DNA of 64,000 bases from Microvirga ossetica (GCF_002741015.1 NZ_CP016616.1:3009501-3073500), one strand, 5' to 3'. Counted from the first letter of the stretch, positions 46,361 to 56,002 are shown. Notes: generated from the letters alone by a model not told the origin. Translations and numbers: made by a program.

Positions 46361-47167
46361 TCATCGTGGCAGGCGGTCACCCTCAAGACGCTCAATCATT
46401 TCCGGTATGACAATGGAGAAAGCCGTCCCTTGCCAAGGCTGCAAAATGCCTCGGGCCCTGATCCGCCGTCCCTTGAGCGCCTCGGCGCCCATGCCGCGAT
46501 CCGACATCCGTTTCCAGGTCTTCCGAGGAATGATGATCGTGAAGTCTTCTGCCCAGAGCCCCCCGAAGTTCAAATAGGTGCGTTGCGTGCGCTCGCCGAT
46601 GCTTCTGATGCGACCTTCGACCAGCACGAAACGACCGGCCCGGTCGCGCAGGCGCTCCGGCTGACTGACATCCAGGGGCTTATAGCGGTCATCCGCCCAA
46701 ACACCAAGGCGTCGTTCGCGGGCAAAAGCCTCGAGGGGCAGCAATTCCGGCTGGCAGAAAACCTCGTCGATGCCCGGGTCGACGATGGCGAGGCCCGCTT
46801 CGACCAGCGTCCGGCTCCAATCGGGTGCCGCCGGCTCCTCCGACAGCCGGATGCGTACGGAAACCCGGTTCCACCGATCGGGCGTTCCCGATGACGCCTC
46901 CACGCGAAGCGACCGGTCGATTCGCGCGCGCAGCCAGGAGAGGGCCATATCCCGATGCGGCGGCTCGTCCGGCAAGCGGATTCCCGACAGCTTGGCCAAA
47001 CGGCCGGAGGCGAGGTTGAGATCGCCCTCGGGCGTCAGGTCCTGCAGCCGGTCGGGCTGCGTCAGTGCGAGACAACCCGGTTCGCCCTGCGCGCGCTGCG
47101 CCAGGGCCGGAGATGAGATCGCCCAGAGGCTCGCAGCCAGAACAATGCGCAGGGTGGTTCCCGTCAT
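46361..47167 (-). CDS. Exported thermonuclease-like (SNase-domain) protein
   Basis: 268 residues with a signal peptide (TLRIVLAASLWAISSPALAQ). The middle resembles the staphylococcal-nuclease OB fold (LAKLSGIRLPDEPPHRDMALSWLRARID, and RVSVRIRLSEE...RTLVEAGLAIVDP). The C-terminal part has a second OB-like stretch (RFVLVEGRIRSIGERTQRTYLNFGGLW). The catalytic Arg/Glu set of true nucleases is not clearly complete, so it may bind rather than cut nucleic acid. Same strand as the M48 gene. Confidence 0.75.
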   Translation of the reverse strand: MTGTTLRIVLAASLWAISSPALAQRAQGEPGCLALTQPDRLQDLTPEGDLNLASGRLAKLSGIRLPDEPPHRDMALSWLRARIDRSLRVEASSGTPDRWNRVSVRIRLSEEPAAPDWSRTLVEAGLAIVDPGIDEVFCQPELLPLEAFARERRLGVWADDRYKPLDVSQPERLRDRAGRFVLVEGRIRSIGERTQRTYLNFGGLWAEDFTIIIPRKTWKRMSDRGMGAEALKGRRIRARGILQPWQGTAFSIVIPEMIERLEGDRLPR

Positions 47168-47218
47168 GAGACGGAATCATATCCGGTCCGGAGAAAACGG
47201 CTACGCTTCAGAGGTTTC

Positions 47219-47431
47219 CTACCAGCGGATCACCACGACCGTCTGGCTGCCGTTGCCGAGTTCGACCGCCTCGGTGCCTTGCGCCTTGCGGTCCTGCTCC
47301 TTCGCGTTCTCGACGATTTCGACCTCTTCCACATGCGCGGCGAAGGCCTCGTCCACCTCGGCCACACAAAGCAGGGTGTCGGGAGGAAGATTCTGAACCT
47401 GCCTGAGAAAATCGCGAAGCGTCTGCGCCAT
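47219..47431 (-). CDS. Small conserved-looking hypothetical protein
   Basis: 70 residues (MAQTLRDFLRQVQNLPPDTLLCVAEVDEAFAAHVEEVEIV...), acidic with one Cys, ending ELGNGSQTVVVIRW. No family recognised with certainty. Lies between the nuclease-like gene and the tRNA. Confidence 0.55.
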   Translation of the reverse strand: MAQTLRDFLRQVQNLPPDTLLCVAEVDEAFAAHVEEVEIVENAKEQDRKAQGTEAVELGNGSQTVVVIRW

Positions 47432-47571
47432 GATCGGCCTCCGGTTGCCTTCACCAACCGGTCCGAGGAAGGCGGGTTCCGTGGTCGCTCCTTCGGATGC
47501 CCCTGCGAGATCGTAAGCCGACAAGCCTCTGGAATGCCCCACCCGACCGTGCTAAATCCCGCCTCTCAAGC

Positions 47572-47648
47572 GGTCCCGTAGCTCAGCAGGACAGAGCAGC
47601 GGTTTCCTAAACCGAAGGTCGGAAGTTCGAGTCTTCCCGGGATCGCCA
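47572..47648 (+). tRNA. tRNA-Arg (anticodon CCU)
   Basis: 77 nucleotides with encoded CCA. The acceptor GGTCCCG pairs with CGGGATC (one G-T). The D arm contains AGCTCAGCAGG. The anticodon loop TTCCTAA reads CCT, decoding AGG. The T arm is GGAAG-TTCGAGT-CTTCC. No integrase gene adjoins it. Confidence 0.93.
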
Positions 47649-47670
47649 GTCTTTTCCAAATATCCTGTGC

Positions 47671-48510
47671 CTATCTCCCCATCCGCGCGACGGCAGCCTT
47701 GGCGTCGTCGAGGTCGGGGGCGTCGATGTGGCGGTAGCGGGCCTGGACGAGGCCGAAGAGGCCGAAGGCGAGGAGGCCGAGCGCCGTGAGGGCCAGGAGC
47801 ACCCAGCCATAGGGCTGCTGCTGCAGCGCCTGAAGCGCGCCGCCAAGGCCGTGTGCCTCCGACGAGGAGGCGTGAAGGGCGGCAAGGCCCAGGAAGCCGC
47901 CGATCAGGAGGAAGACCACGCCGCGGGCGGCAAAGCCCGCGCGGCCAAGGCTGCAGATCCATGTCCGCTTGTCGGCAGGCAGCGACAGCCGTTCCGCCAC
48001 GTTGCCGCGCCACGCCTTGACGAGAAAGGCAAGGCCCGCTCCTGCGACCGCGAGGCCGACGAGGCCCACAAGCCATTGGCCGAAGGGCTGGCTCATGAGC
48101 TAGGCCGTCCAGTCCTGGGCCGCCCGGTCCTCGCTGCCGCCCGAGCCGCGTCCGAGGGCGAGGTTGAGGGCCGAGAGCGCAAGGCCGGCATAGATGAACC
48201 CGCCGATCAGATGCGCGCCACGCACGCCCCAGCCCTTCATGTCGGAGCCGCGACGGTCGGCATCGGTCAGGGCCTCCAGAATCCGCCAGGCGCAGAAGCC
48301 GAACAGGCCGAGCGCGATCAGGATCAGCCAGAACTGGCCGAAGGGCTGCGCGAGCACGGTCTGGAGCGCGCCGCGGCTGCCCTCCGTCCGTCCGCCGGAT
48401 CCGATGGCGGCGAGGAGGGCAAGCGCCCCGACGAGGCAATAGACCACGCCCCGCGCGCCGTAGCCCAATCGGGCAAAGGTCTCGACGGGATTGCGGACGG
48501 GATCGGGCAT
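47671..48510 (-). pseudogene. DUF1206 membrane protein broken by an amber codon
   Basis: The frame from ATG 48510 to 47671 would encode about 279 residues with six hydrophobic helices in three repeats (RLGYGARGVVYCLVGALALL, ...GVRGAHLIGGFIYAGLALSAL, ...GRAGFAARGVVFLLIGGFLGL), the DUF1206 pattern. A TAG at 48100-48102 splits it after QDWTA. The following residues (LMSQPFGQWLVGLVG) continue in the same frame, and relatives usually have Trp here, so one TGG-to-TAG change explains it. A restart at ATG 48096 could still give the last third. Confidence 0.8.
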
Positions 48511-48593
48511 GGGATTGCGGCTCCTTTGTGTTGCTGGTGAACCGCCAAGCCTTCTCGGATGTTCCCTGACCGAACGGTCCGGCCGGGCACGGA

Positions 48594-49694
48594 TCAGGGC
48601 GGTCGGCCTGGAACGGATGCGCTCTGCTGGCGCCAGATCGTGAGCAGGGCCGCCATCAGGACCGGACCGAGGAAAAGGCCGATCAGGCCGAAGGTCTCAA
48701 GGCCGCCGAGAATGCCGAGCAGGGTCCACAGGAAGGGCAGGCGAACCGCTCCGCCGATCAGAGCCGGCTGCACGAGATTATCGCCGATCAGCATGACCGC
48801 GGCACCCCATCCCACGATGGCGGCGGCCGCGAGGATCGGCCCGCCGGTCAGGACCAGCGCCACGGCGGCGGTGCCGAAGGCGATCCAGGCGCCCAGGGGC
48901 AGCATCGCGAAGGCGGCGGTGAGGATCGCGAACAGGGCGGCGTTGGGAACGCCGGCGACCAGGTAGCCGATGCCGATGAGAATGCCCTCGCCGACGGCCA
49001 CGAGGATGGTGCCGTTCACCGTGCCGCGCACGGCGGCAGCCATGCTTTCCGCCAAGCGCTCGCCCGGATGCCCGAACCAGCGGTCGATGACGGCCAGGAC
49101 GTGATGGCCGATCTCGTCGCCGCTGCGCAGCAGGATGAAGAGGGTCAGGAAGGTCAGGAAGGCGTGCAGCAGATGCGAGATCAGCGCCCCGCCCAGGGTT
49201 TTCGACCATCCGGTCACGGTCTCGCCGTCGATGCCGCTCAGGAGTTCTCCTGCGGATTGCGGCCGTCCCAGATGGGCTTGCCACCAAGCCGCGAGTTGAT
49301 CGCCGACGAGCGGCAGACGATGAACCCAGTCGGGCGCCGGCAGGCCGTTCTGCTGAAGGTTCGTCAGCCATTGCAGCGCGAACTGACCCTCGCGGCCGAT
49401 CTCGGTGAGCGCGAGGGCGATGGGAACGAGGAGGAGGATGGCAAGACAGGCCGTCACGAGCAGCGGCGCCGCGATGCGCGATCCCCCGAAGCGGGCCTGT
49501 ACCCGGCGATAGAGCGGCCAGACGCTGATGGCGATGATCACCGCCCAGCCGAGGGTGATGAGATAGGATTGGATCATCCACAGCGTCAGCGCCAGAAGGA
49601 GCGCCGCGCCGACGAAGCGCGTCGTCCGGCGCTTTCGCGCGTTGGGCGCGCTGTCCGATGGTGGCGGGGGAGGAGCTTCGACGCGCTCTTGCAT
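48594..49694 (-). CDS. AI-2E family transporter (PerM/TqsA-type membrane protein)
   Basis: 366 residues with about eight hydrophobic helices and the family's central GTVNGTILVAVGEGILIGIGYLVAGVPNAALFAILTAAFAMLPL block, then a late GIGLFLGPVL-like end (GLIGLFLGPVLMAALLTIW). Members export small molecules or exchange ions; the substrate is not evident. The start at ATG 49694 (MQERVEAPPPPP) is more likely than an upstream GTG-type extension. Confidence 0.87.
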   Translation of the reverse strand: MQERVEAPPPPPSDSAPNARKRRTTRFVGAALLLALTLWMIQSYLITLGWAVIIAISVWPLYRRVQARFGGSRIAAPLLVTACLAILLLVPIALALTEIGREGQFALQWLTNLQQNGLPAPDWVHRLPLVGDQLAAWWQAHLGRPQSAGELLSGIDGETVTGWSKTLGGALISHLLHAFLTFLTLFILLRSGDEIGHHVLAVIDRWFGHPGERLAESMAAAVRGTVNGTILVAVGEGILIGIGYLVAGVPNAALFAILTAAFAMLPLGAWIAFGTAAVALVLTGGPILAAAAIVGWGAAVMLIGDNLVQPALIGGAVRLPFLWTLLGILGGLETFGLIGLFLGPVLMAALLTIWRQQSASVPGRPP

Positions 49695-49736
49695 AGTCGA
49701 GGAATCTAGACCCGCGATCGCGCCCGCCAATGCCGG

Positions 49737-50528
49737 TCAGCCGGGGTGCGACCGCGAGAGCAGGTCCTCCACGAGCGGAGGCACCGAGAGCAGAAGCAGC
49801 AACGCCGCGAAAGGCAGCGAGAAGAGCAGGCCGATCCGGTCGAACCCGATGGCGCCGATGACGCCGCCGATGAAGAAAGAACACAGCAGCAGGACGAGGA
49901 GCCGCAGCTTGCCGCGGTCCGCGAGGACGCGATCCGCCTTGCTCTTGTCCCGGTTCCAATAGGCGAGCTTGCCGAGCTCGATCCCGATATCGGTGACGAT
50001 GCCGGTCACGTGGGTGGTGCGCATGCGCGCGCCGGAGATCTTGGTGACGGTGGCGTTCTGCAAACCCATGATGAAGCACAGGAGTGGCACCGCGACCGCG
50101 ACGAAGCCCGGCGAGGGCTGGGCGAGCCAGCCGAGGATGCCGAAGCCGAGGAGCAGCAGCGCCTCGAGCGCCAGGGGCATGGCGAAGCGGCTGTGCAGGC
50201 TGTGGCGGCGGCCCCAGTTGATCAGGATGGCGGAGCAGGCGGCACCGAGGACGAAGGGCAGAAAGGCCGCAAAGCCAAGTCCCACAACGCCGAGCGCTCC
50301 CAGAGCCAGATTGTCGGCCATGGACGAGAGAATCCCGGACATGTGCGAGGTGTAATGGCCGACAGCGAGGAAGCCGCCAGCATTGATCGCGCCGGCCACG
50401 AAGGTCAGCACCAGGCCGAGCAGCGTGTCGGCCGCATCGGAGCGCTCGGAGGCGGCGATGCCCTTCACCGACCGGACGGAGCGGGTGGTGAGGCTGTGCT
50501 GCTGTCGGATTGTCGGCGGCCCGTTCAT
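49737..50528 (-). CDS. DUF1275 (YoaK-type) membrane protein
   Basis: 263 residues with six or seven helices. Family motifs: FVAGAINAGGFLAVGHYTSHMSGILS near the start, and MGLQNATVTKISGARMRTTHVTGIVTDIGIELG in the middle. Function unknown. The start at 50528 (MNGPPTIRQQ) avoids an unlikely Arg/Ser-rich extension. Confidence 0.87.
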   Translation of the reverse strand: MNGPPTIRQQHSLTTRSVRSVKGIAASERSDAADTLLGLVLTFVAGAINAGGFLAVGHYTSHMSGILSSMADNLALGALGVVGLGFAAFLPFVLGAACSAILINWGRRHSLHSRFAMPLALEALLLLGFGILGWLAQPSPGFVAVAVPLLCFIMGLQNATVTKISGARMRTTHVTGIVTDIGIELGKLAYWNRDKSKADRVLADRGKLRLLVLLLCSFFIGGVIGAIGFDRIGLLFSLPFAALLLLLSVPPLVEDLLSRSHPG

Positions 50529-50589
50529 CGCGACCAGTCTAGGGCCGATCCCTCGACTCAGCCAAGGCCTAGGGCCGCGCGATCTCCGG

Positions 50590-52833
50590 CTACTCCACGA
50601 TGCCGATCGCGGCAGAAGCGCGCCGCTCCATGGGCGGAATGCGGAACGTCTTGACGATCTCGGCATCGCCAATGGGTTCGGCGAGCGAGTTGCCGCCGAC
50701 GAAGACCTGGATCGTGCCGGCCTCGACGAGATAGGTGCCGTCGTCGAGATGGAAGCCGAGCGATTCGACCGGCACCTGCAGGGTCACCCGCTTCGCCTCG
50801 CCGGGCTTGAGGGCGATCTTCTCGAAGGCCTTCAATTCGCGCAAGGGGCGGCTGCGGCTCGCCACCGGATCGCGGGTATAGAGCTGCACCACCTCCTGGC
50901 CGTCGCGCGCACCGGTGTTCTTCACGGTCACCGAGACCTCCAGCGTCTCACCTTCGCCGATCTGCTTCTGGGCGATCGCCGTGTCGGAATAGGCGAACTG
51001 GGTGTAGCTCAGGCCCCAGCCGAACGGGTAGAGCGGCGTGATCGCCTCGTCGATGTAATGCAGGGTGAAGCGGTTGTTCGGCAGGGTCGGCCGGCCGGTG
51101 GGCAAGCGGTTGTAGTAGATCGGCATCTGGCCCGTGGCGCGCGGCCAGGTGACGGGCAGCTTGCCGCTTGGGCTCACGTCGCCGAACAGCACGTCGGCCA
51201 CCGCGGGGCCCGCCTCCGTGCCCGGATACCAGGTCATCAGGATCGACGGGAAGCTCTCGGCCACCGGCCCCAGCACCTGCGGACGGCCGCCCACGATCAC
51301 GAGGGCGACCGGCTTGCCGGTCCCGGCGAGCGCTTCCAGCACCTCGATCTGCTTGCCGTTGAGCTCCATATGGGCGCGGGACGCAGCCTCGCCGGAGAGT
51401 TCCTGCGGCTCGCCGAAGACGGCGATCACGAAATCCGATCGCTTCGCCGCGTCAACGGCCGCCTGCAGGCCCTCCGTGTTGCGGCAGAACAGGTCGCAGG
51501 CAGGAGCATGATGCACGGCAATGCCGGCTCCTTCGGCACGGCGACGGATGCCTTCGAGGATCGAGACGCTGTCCTCCTTGTGCCCGCGCGCCGCGTGCGG
51601 GCCCATCTGGTCGTGGGGCGCATCGGCGAGGGGGCCGACCACTGCAACGGAGCGGACGCTCGACGGGATCGGCAGCACGTCGCCGCGGTTCTGCAGCAGC
51701 ACGAAGGTCTCGCGCGCCACCTCGCGGGCGGCTTGGCGCGATTCCGGCGACGGGAAGGCGCTGTCGAGATGGGACGTATCGATGTCCGGACGGTCGAACA
51801 GGCCCATGCGGAACTTGGTGCGCAGCACGCGGCGGACCGACTCGTCGATCACGCTTTCCGGCACCCGGCCGGCGCGCACCTCGTCGGGTAGGTGCTTGAT
51901 GTAGAGCAGGCCCATCATGTCCATGTCGACGCCGGCGAGGATCGCCTTGCGCGCGGCCTCGGCGCCGTCCGCCGCAATGCCGTGGTTGATGAGTTCGCCG
52001 ATGCCGACCCAGTCGGAGGTGACGAAGCCGTCGAAGCCCCATTGCTTGCGCAGCACATCGGTCAAAAGCCAGGGATTGGCCGTCGAGGGCTCGCCGTTGA
52101 GCGCGTTGAAGGCGGCCATGAAGCTCGCCGTGCCGGCCTCCACGGCGGCGCGGAAGGGCGGCAGATAGGTGTCGTACATTTCCGCGCGGGGAATGTAGGT
52201 GGTGTCGTAGTCGCGTCCGCCCTGGGGCGCGCCATAGCCCGCGAAATGCTTCGCCGCAGCAGCCAGGCCTCCCTTGCGGAAACCTTCGACGCGGGCCGCG
52301 GTGAGAGCAGCCCCCAGCGTGGGATCCTCGCCGAAACCTTCGACGATGCGGCCCCAGCGGCTGTCGCGCGAAAGATCCGCCATCGGCGCGAAGGTCCAGT
52401 TCACGCCCACATAGGCCGCTTCCTTGGCGGCCCATTCCGAGGCGAACCGCGAGATGCGCGGGCTGAAGGCGGCGGCCTCTCCCAAGGGAAGCGGGAACTG
52501 CGTGCGGAAGCCGTGCAGCACGTCGAGCCCGAAGAGCGGCGGGATCTTGAGACGGCTCTGGCGTGCAAGGGCCTGGGCGCGGGCCACGTCCGGCGCGCTG
52601 TTGAAGTTGAGGAGAGCGCCGGCCTTGCCCTCCGAGATGTCCTCCCAGCGCAGCGGCGGGCCATGGGAGACAAGGTTCAGCTGGCCGACCTTCTCCTCCA
52701 GGGTCATCTGGGCGAGGAGCTCGTTCACACGGCGTTCGATCGCTTCCTGGGCTCCCGCCATCGGGAGAAATGTGGCCGTCATAGCCAAGGCAAGGGTCAG
52801 TTGCGTCAAGCCAGGGACATCAGAAAGCCGCAC
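50590..52833 (-). CDS. bglX: Periplasmic beta-glucosidase, glycoside hydrolase family 3
   Basis: 747 residues. Signal peptide to about GAQEA (28-30). The (beta/alpha)8 domain carries the catalytic nucleophile Asp274 in FVTSDWVGI and the KHFAGYG substrate loop (195-201). The second alpha/beta sandwich domain and a C-terminal fibronectin-III-like domain (ETLEVSVTVKNTGARDGQEVVQLY) complete the BglX plan. Hydrolyses terminal beta-glucosides or related beta-glycosides in the periplasm. No sugar transporter adjoins it. Confidence 0.93.
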   Translation of the reverse strand: MRLSDVPGLTQLTLALAMTATFLPMAGAQEAIERRVNELLAQMTLEEKVGQLNLVSHGPPLRWEDISEGKAGALLNFNSAPDVARAQALARQSRLKIPPLFGLDVLHGFRTQFPLPLGEAAAFSPRISRFASEWAAKEAAYVGVNWTFAPMADLSRDSRWGRIVEGFGEDPTLGAALTAARVEGFRKGGLAAAAKHFAGYGAPQGGRDYDTTYIPRAEMYDTYLPPFRAAVEAGTASFMAAFNALNGEPSTANPWLLTDVLRKQWGFDGFVTSDWVGIGELINHGIAADGAEAARKAILAGVDMDMMGLLYIKHLPDEVRAGRVPESVIDESVRRVLRTKFRMGLFDRPDIDTSHLDSAFPSPESRQAAREVARETFVLLQNRGDVLPIPSSVRSVAVVGPLADAPHDQMGPHAARGHKEDSVSILEGIRRRAEGAGIAVHHAPACDLFCRNTEGLQAAVDAAKRSDFVIAVFGEPQELSGEAASRAHMELNGKQIEVLEALAGTGKPVALVIVGGRPQVLGPVAESFPSILMTWYPGTEAGPAVADVLFGDVSPSGKLPVTWPRATGQMPIYYNRLPTGRPTLPNNRFTLHYIDEAITPLYPFGWGLSYTQFAYSDTAIAQKQIGEGETLEVSVTVKNTGARDGQEVVQLYTRDPVASRSRPLRELKAFEKIALKPGEAKRVTLQVPVESLGFHLDDGTYLVEAGTIQVFVGGNSLAEPIGDAEIVKTFRIPPMERRASAAIGIVE

Positions 52834-52974
52834 AATTATCTCCTTTATCGGGCACTAACACTTTATTGCGAGGCCGTGCTCGCTTGCCGTCCGGATTGCG
52901 TTAGCCAAGATAGGCGTTGCAAGTGGCGTCTGGGGGGCGCCAGGTCAATTCATATTTTCGAAAAGCGGATTCCT

Positions 52975-54495
52975 TTGCTGCCCGTCTCGCTGAAGCTGAC
53001 CCTCCTGACCCTGTCCTGCGCCCTGATCATGTCGGGTTTCGGGTTGGCGGTGTCTGCCTATGTCAGAAGCTCCGCTCTCGTTGCAGCCACGACAGGGCTG
53101 TTCCTTTTGCTCGCCGCCGGGGCTCCGCTGCTGATCGGGCGGCAGATCAGGCAGGCTCTTCGGGAGCGTGACGACAGCCCGTCCGACGATTTCTCGGTGT
53201 TCGACGAGGTGACGGTCGCCTCCTTCGACCTGCCTGTCGCCGAATTGCCGCCTTTCGGCGAGTTTTCCGCTTTCGAGGAAACGCCCGCGCCGGACGAGGA
53301 CGAGGCCCTGCGCCGCATGCAGAAGGCACAGGCCGTCGATCGCCTGCGCGACGGCATCACCCACGACCTCAACAACAAGCTGATGGTGATCGGCGCCAAT
53401 ATCGATGCGGCGGCGCGCCAGCTGAAGGATCAGCCGATCCTGCAGCGCAAGCTGCTGTCGGCGCTTGTCGCTGCCGATCAGGCTGCCAAGCTCATCGCGC
53501 AATCGACAGCTTTCGCCCGGCAGGGCGAATCCAAGCTGCAATACGTGAACATCTCGGAACAGGTGGGCTCGGTGGCCGACCTGATGAGCCGGTCGCTCCT
53601 GCGCGACACGGTCGAGCTGCGCCTGTCGCTCGCAGACGATCTCTGGTCCATCGAGGCCAATCCCGATGACGTCCAGACCGCCATCGTAACCTTGAGCGCC
53701 CATGTTCGCGATGCCCTGCCGCAGGGCGGCACCATCACGCTCGAGGCCCGCAACGTGCAGGTCGAGAAGGGCTCGCTTCCGGACCTGACGCGGGAGGGAG
53801 AGTTCGTTCAGCTCACGATCCGCAGCGCCGGGCCGGACGAGGAGCGGCAGACGGCTTCATCGATCGAGCTGGAGCCGAGCTTCGCCCTGCGCGACCTGGA
53901 CCTGTCGTCTTGGTTGTCCCTGCGCCAGAGCCTGCATTTCCTGCAGGGCCTGGGCGGCGCCTCGGAAGTACGCCGGGACGGAGCAGGTACCGCCATCGTT
54001 CTCTATCTGCCGCGGGCCGACGCCGCCACCCTGCTGCCGGCCGGCGCCGTGAGCGAGGACGATCCGGCGGAGGAGAGCGTGCCCAACCACACGGAAATCC
54101 TGGTGGTGGACGACGAGCTCGAAGTGGCGCTCGCCCTGCAATCGACACTCGAGGAATTCGGCTACGTGACCAGCATCGCGACCGATGCCGCACAGGCCGT
54201 AAAAAGCCTGAGCATGCGCAGGCCTTCCCTCGTCCTGGCGGATGTGGCCATGCCCGGCACGATGAACGGCGTCATGCTGGCGCGCGAGGTGCGTCAGACC
54301 TTCCCGAGCCTGCCGGTGCTGCTGATCACGGGCAATCCCGTCGTCGCCGGCGAGGACAGCGAATTTCCGCTCCTGCAGAAGCCGATCCTGAGCCGCGATC
54401 TGCATGCGGCGATCCAGCGGCATCTGAGCGTGCGCAACGAGGACGACAACAAGGTCATCCCCCTGTTCCCGCGCGCATCGAGGCGTGTGCGCTGA
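52975..54495 (+). CDS. Membrane histidine-kinase-like/receiver hybrid with degenerate ATP-binding domain
   Basis: 506 residues from TTG 52975. Two N-terminal membrane helices lie within residues 5-60, followed by an acidic linker. The H-box-like helix RDGITHDLNNKLMVIGANID has His130. In the CA domain the N-box Asn is replaced (LSAHVRDALPQGG where NARDAMP is usual) and the DxGxG G1 box is not found; only a late GAGTAIVLYLP resembles G2. The C-terminal receiver is intact: Asp379/Asp380, phospho-acceptor Asp423 in LADVAMPG, Thr in LLITGN and Lys469 in QKPI. It probably works as a phosphatase, scaffold or phospho-sink. The start codon is uncertain; ATG 53029 region is an alternative. Confidence 0.8.
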   Translation: MLPVSLKLTLLTLSCALIMSGFGLAVSAYVRSSALVAATTGLFLLLAAGAPLLIGRQIRQALRERDDSPSDDFSVFDEVTVASFDLPVAELPPFGEFSAFEETPAPDEDEALRRMQKAQAVDRLRDGITHDLNNKLMVIGANIDAAARQLKDQPILQRKLLSALVAADQAAKLIAQSTAFARQGESKLQYVNISEQVGSVADLMSRSLLRDTVELRLSLADDLWSIEANPDDVQTAIVTLSAHVRDALPQGGTITLEARNVQVEKGSLPDLTREGEFVQLTIRSAGPDEERQTASSIELEPSFALRDLDLSSWLSLRQSLHFLQGLGGASEVRRDGAGTAIVLYLPRADAATLLPAGAVSEDDPAEESVPNHTEILVVDDELEVALALQSTLEEFGYVTSIATDAAQAVKSLSMRRPSLVLADVAMPGTMNGVMLAREVRQTFPSLPVLLITGNPVVAGEDSEFPLLQKPILSRDLHAAIQRHLSVRNEDDNKVIPLFPRASRRVR

Positions 54496-54519
54496 AGCTT
54501 CCACACCCGGGAGTCCTCA

Positions 54520-55290
54520 ATGATGGATCGCCGGATCTTCCTCGGCCTGCTCGCGGCTGTTGGCGCCGCTGCACCGCTCCGGTGGGGCCAAGCCCTGGCC
54601 GCCGATCCTGTTCCGGCAGCCAGGAACGTGGTGCTCGTGCACGGGCTGTTCGCCGATGGATCGTGCTGGACTGAAGTTATTCCGCGCCTGCAGGCGGTCG
54701 GGCTCAACGTCACATCCATTCAAAACCCTTTGACGACGCTCGATGAGGCCGTTGCGGCAACCCAGCGTGTGCTGGCACGGCAGGAAGGGCCGACCGTCCT
54801 GGTCGGACATTCCTTCGCAGGCATGATCGTCACGGAAGCGGGCGTTGATCCAAAGATATCGGCGCTCGTCTATGTGGCGGCGCGGGCGCCCGATGCCGGC
54901 GAGGATTACGCGGCTCTCGCCATGCAGTATCCGACGCCGCCTGCGACGGCAGGCATCGTCTATGACGGCGATGAGGGCCGGCTCAGCGAGGCCGCGTTCC
55001 TGCGCGATTTCGCGGGCGACCTGCCGGAGGCGCGAGCGAAGGTGCTCTACGCCGTGCAGGAGCCGTTTCACAAGGCGCTGCTGGCCGGCAGGACGAAGCA
55101 GGCGGCCTGGCGGTCGAAGCCGAGCTTTTATGCGGTCTCCACCCAGGATCGGACGATCAATCCCGACCTGCAGCGCTTCATGGCCAAGCGGATGGGCGCG
55201 GAAACGATCGAGGTGAAGGCGAGCCATCTCTCCCTCATCTCGCAGCCTGAGATCATCGCCGCGCTGATCCTGAAGGCGGCAGGTCGTTAA
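54520..55290 (+). CDS. Exported alpha/beta hydrolase
   Basis: 256 residues. The signal peptide (RRIFLGLLAAVGAAAPLRWGQALAA) suggests export, perhaps by Tat (a lone RR). Oxyanion-loop motif VLVHGLFADGSCW and nucleophile Ser98 in GHSFAG; likely acid Asp in STQDRTINPD and base His in KASHLSLIS. Resembles esterase/MenH-like hydrolases of the hydroxynitrile-lyase/salicylate-esterase type. Substrate unknown. Its last 38 bases overlap the convergent gene. Confidence 0.85.
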   Translation: MMDRRIFLGLLAAVGAAAPLRWGQALAADPVPAARNVVLVHGLFADGSCWTEVIPRLQAVGLNVTSIQNPLTTLDEAVAATQRVLARQEGPTVLVGHSFAGMIVTEAGVDPKISALVYVAARAPDAGEDYAALAMQYPTPPATAGIVYDGDEGRLSEAAFLRDFAGDLPEARAKVLYAVQEPFHKALLAGRTKQAAWRSKPSFYAVSTQDRTINPDLQRFMAKRMGAETIEVKASHLSLISQPEIIAALILKAAGR

Positions 55291-56002
55291 CGCGTTCAAC
55301 ATCTCCTGCCAGCACTGCGGCAGAGAGTGAAATCACGGCGTTCCGAGCTGCATCGGCAAGCGCCGCGAACAGCCGCTGATGCGGTTTCTTCCAGACCAGA
55401 AGCTCGGGATGCCATTGCACGCCGAGCAGGAACGGAGCTGTCTCGCTCTCGATCGCCTGCACGATGCCGCTCTCGTCACGCGCAGCGATCCTCAGGTTTC
55501 GCCCGAGCCGGTCGACCGACTGGTGATGAAGCGCATTCACCAAGCAGGGATTGCAGCGCAGGATACGATCGAGGCGCGACCCGGATTCGACGGACACCGT
55601 CTTGCGCGGCAGGACCGTGCGCATCTTCGGCGCCTGCACATAGACTTCGTAGATATCGGTGTGAAGCGTGCCGCCGAGCGCCACGTTGATCATCTGCGAG
55701 CCGCGGCAGATGCCGAGCACGGGAAGGCTTGCGGGAATGGCCGCCTTGAGCAGGCCCAGCTCCATCTTGTCGCGCTCGGGATCGATGCGCACGTCGGGCA
55801 GAACCTGCCCGCCGTAGATCTCTGCGCCGATATCGTCGCCGCCGCCGATGACGAGGCCCTGCAGCGGCTCTGACGGCATCGGATCCCCGGGCATGATACG
55901 GACCGAGCGCGCGCCGGCGCGGGCGAGCGCCAGCCGGTGCATCAGGTAGCTGCGCCAACCGCCGCGCCGGGACGTGGTGACGCCGATGAGGGGGCGCGTC
56001 AT
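55253..56002 (-). CDS. Class I glutamine amidotransferase/gamma-glutamyl hydrolase-like (peptidase C26)
   Basis: 249 residues. Catalytic triad Cys99 in GICRGSQM, His198 and Glu200 in VQWHPE, as in PuuD-type gamma-glutamyl-GABA hydrolases. It starts inside the stop of the upstream amidoligase gene (ATGA overlap), so the two are translationally coupled and probably act on the same gamma-glutamyl-type compound. The 3' end overlaps the convergent hydrolase gene. Confidence 0.88.
   Translation of the reverse strand: MTRPLIGVTTSRRGGWRSYLMHRLALARAGARSVRIMPGDPMPSEPLQGLVIGGGDDIGAEIYGGQVLPDVRIDPERDKMELGLLKAAIPASLPVLGICRGSQMINVALGGTLHTDIYEVYVQAPKMRTVLPRKTVSVESGSRLDRILRCNPCLVNALHHQSVDRLGRNLRIAARDESGIVQAIESETAPFLLGVQWHPELLVWKKPHQRLFAALADAARNAVISLSAAVLAGDVERVNDLPPSGSARR

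Noticed and set aside
44936..46894. 652-codon plus-strand frame
   Set aside because: Runs across two genuine minus-strand genes and a repeat; composition is that of an antisense shadow.
47572..47648. Genomic island attachment at the tRNA-Arg gene
   Set aside because: No integrase nearby and no repeated 3' tRNA end seen downstream in the window.
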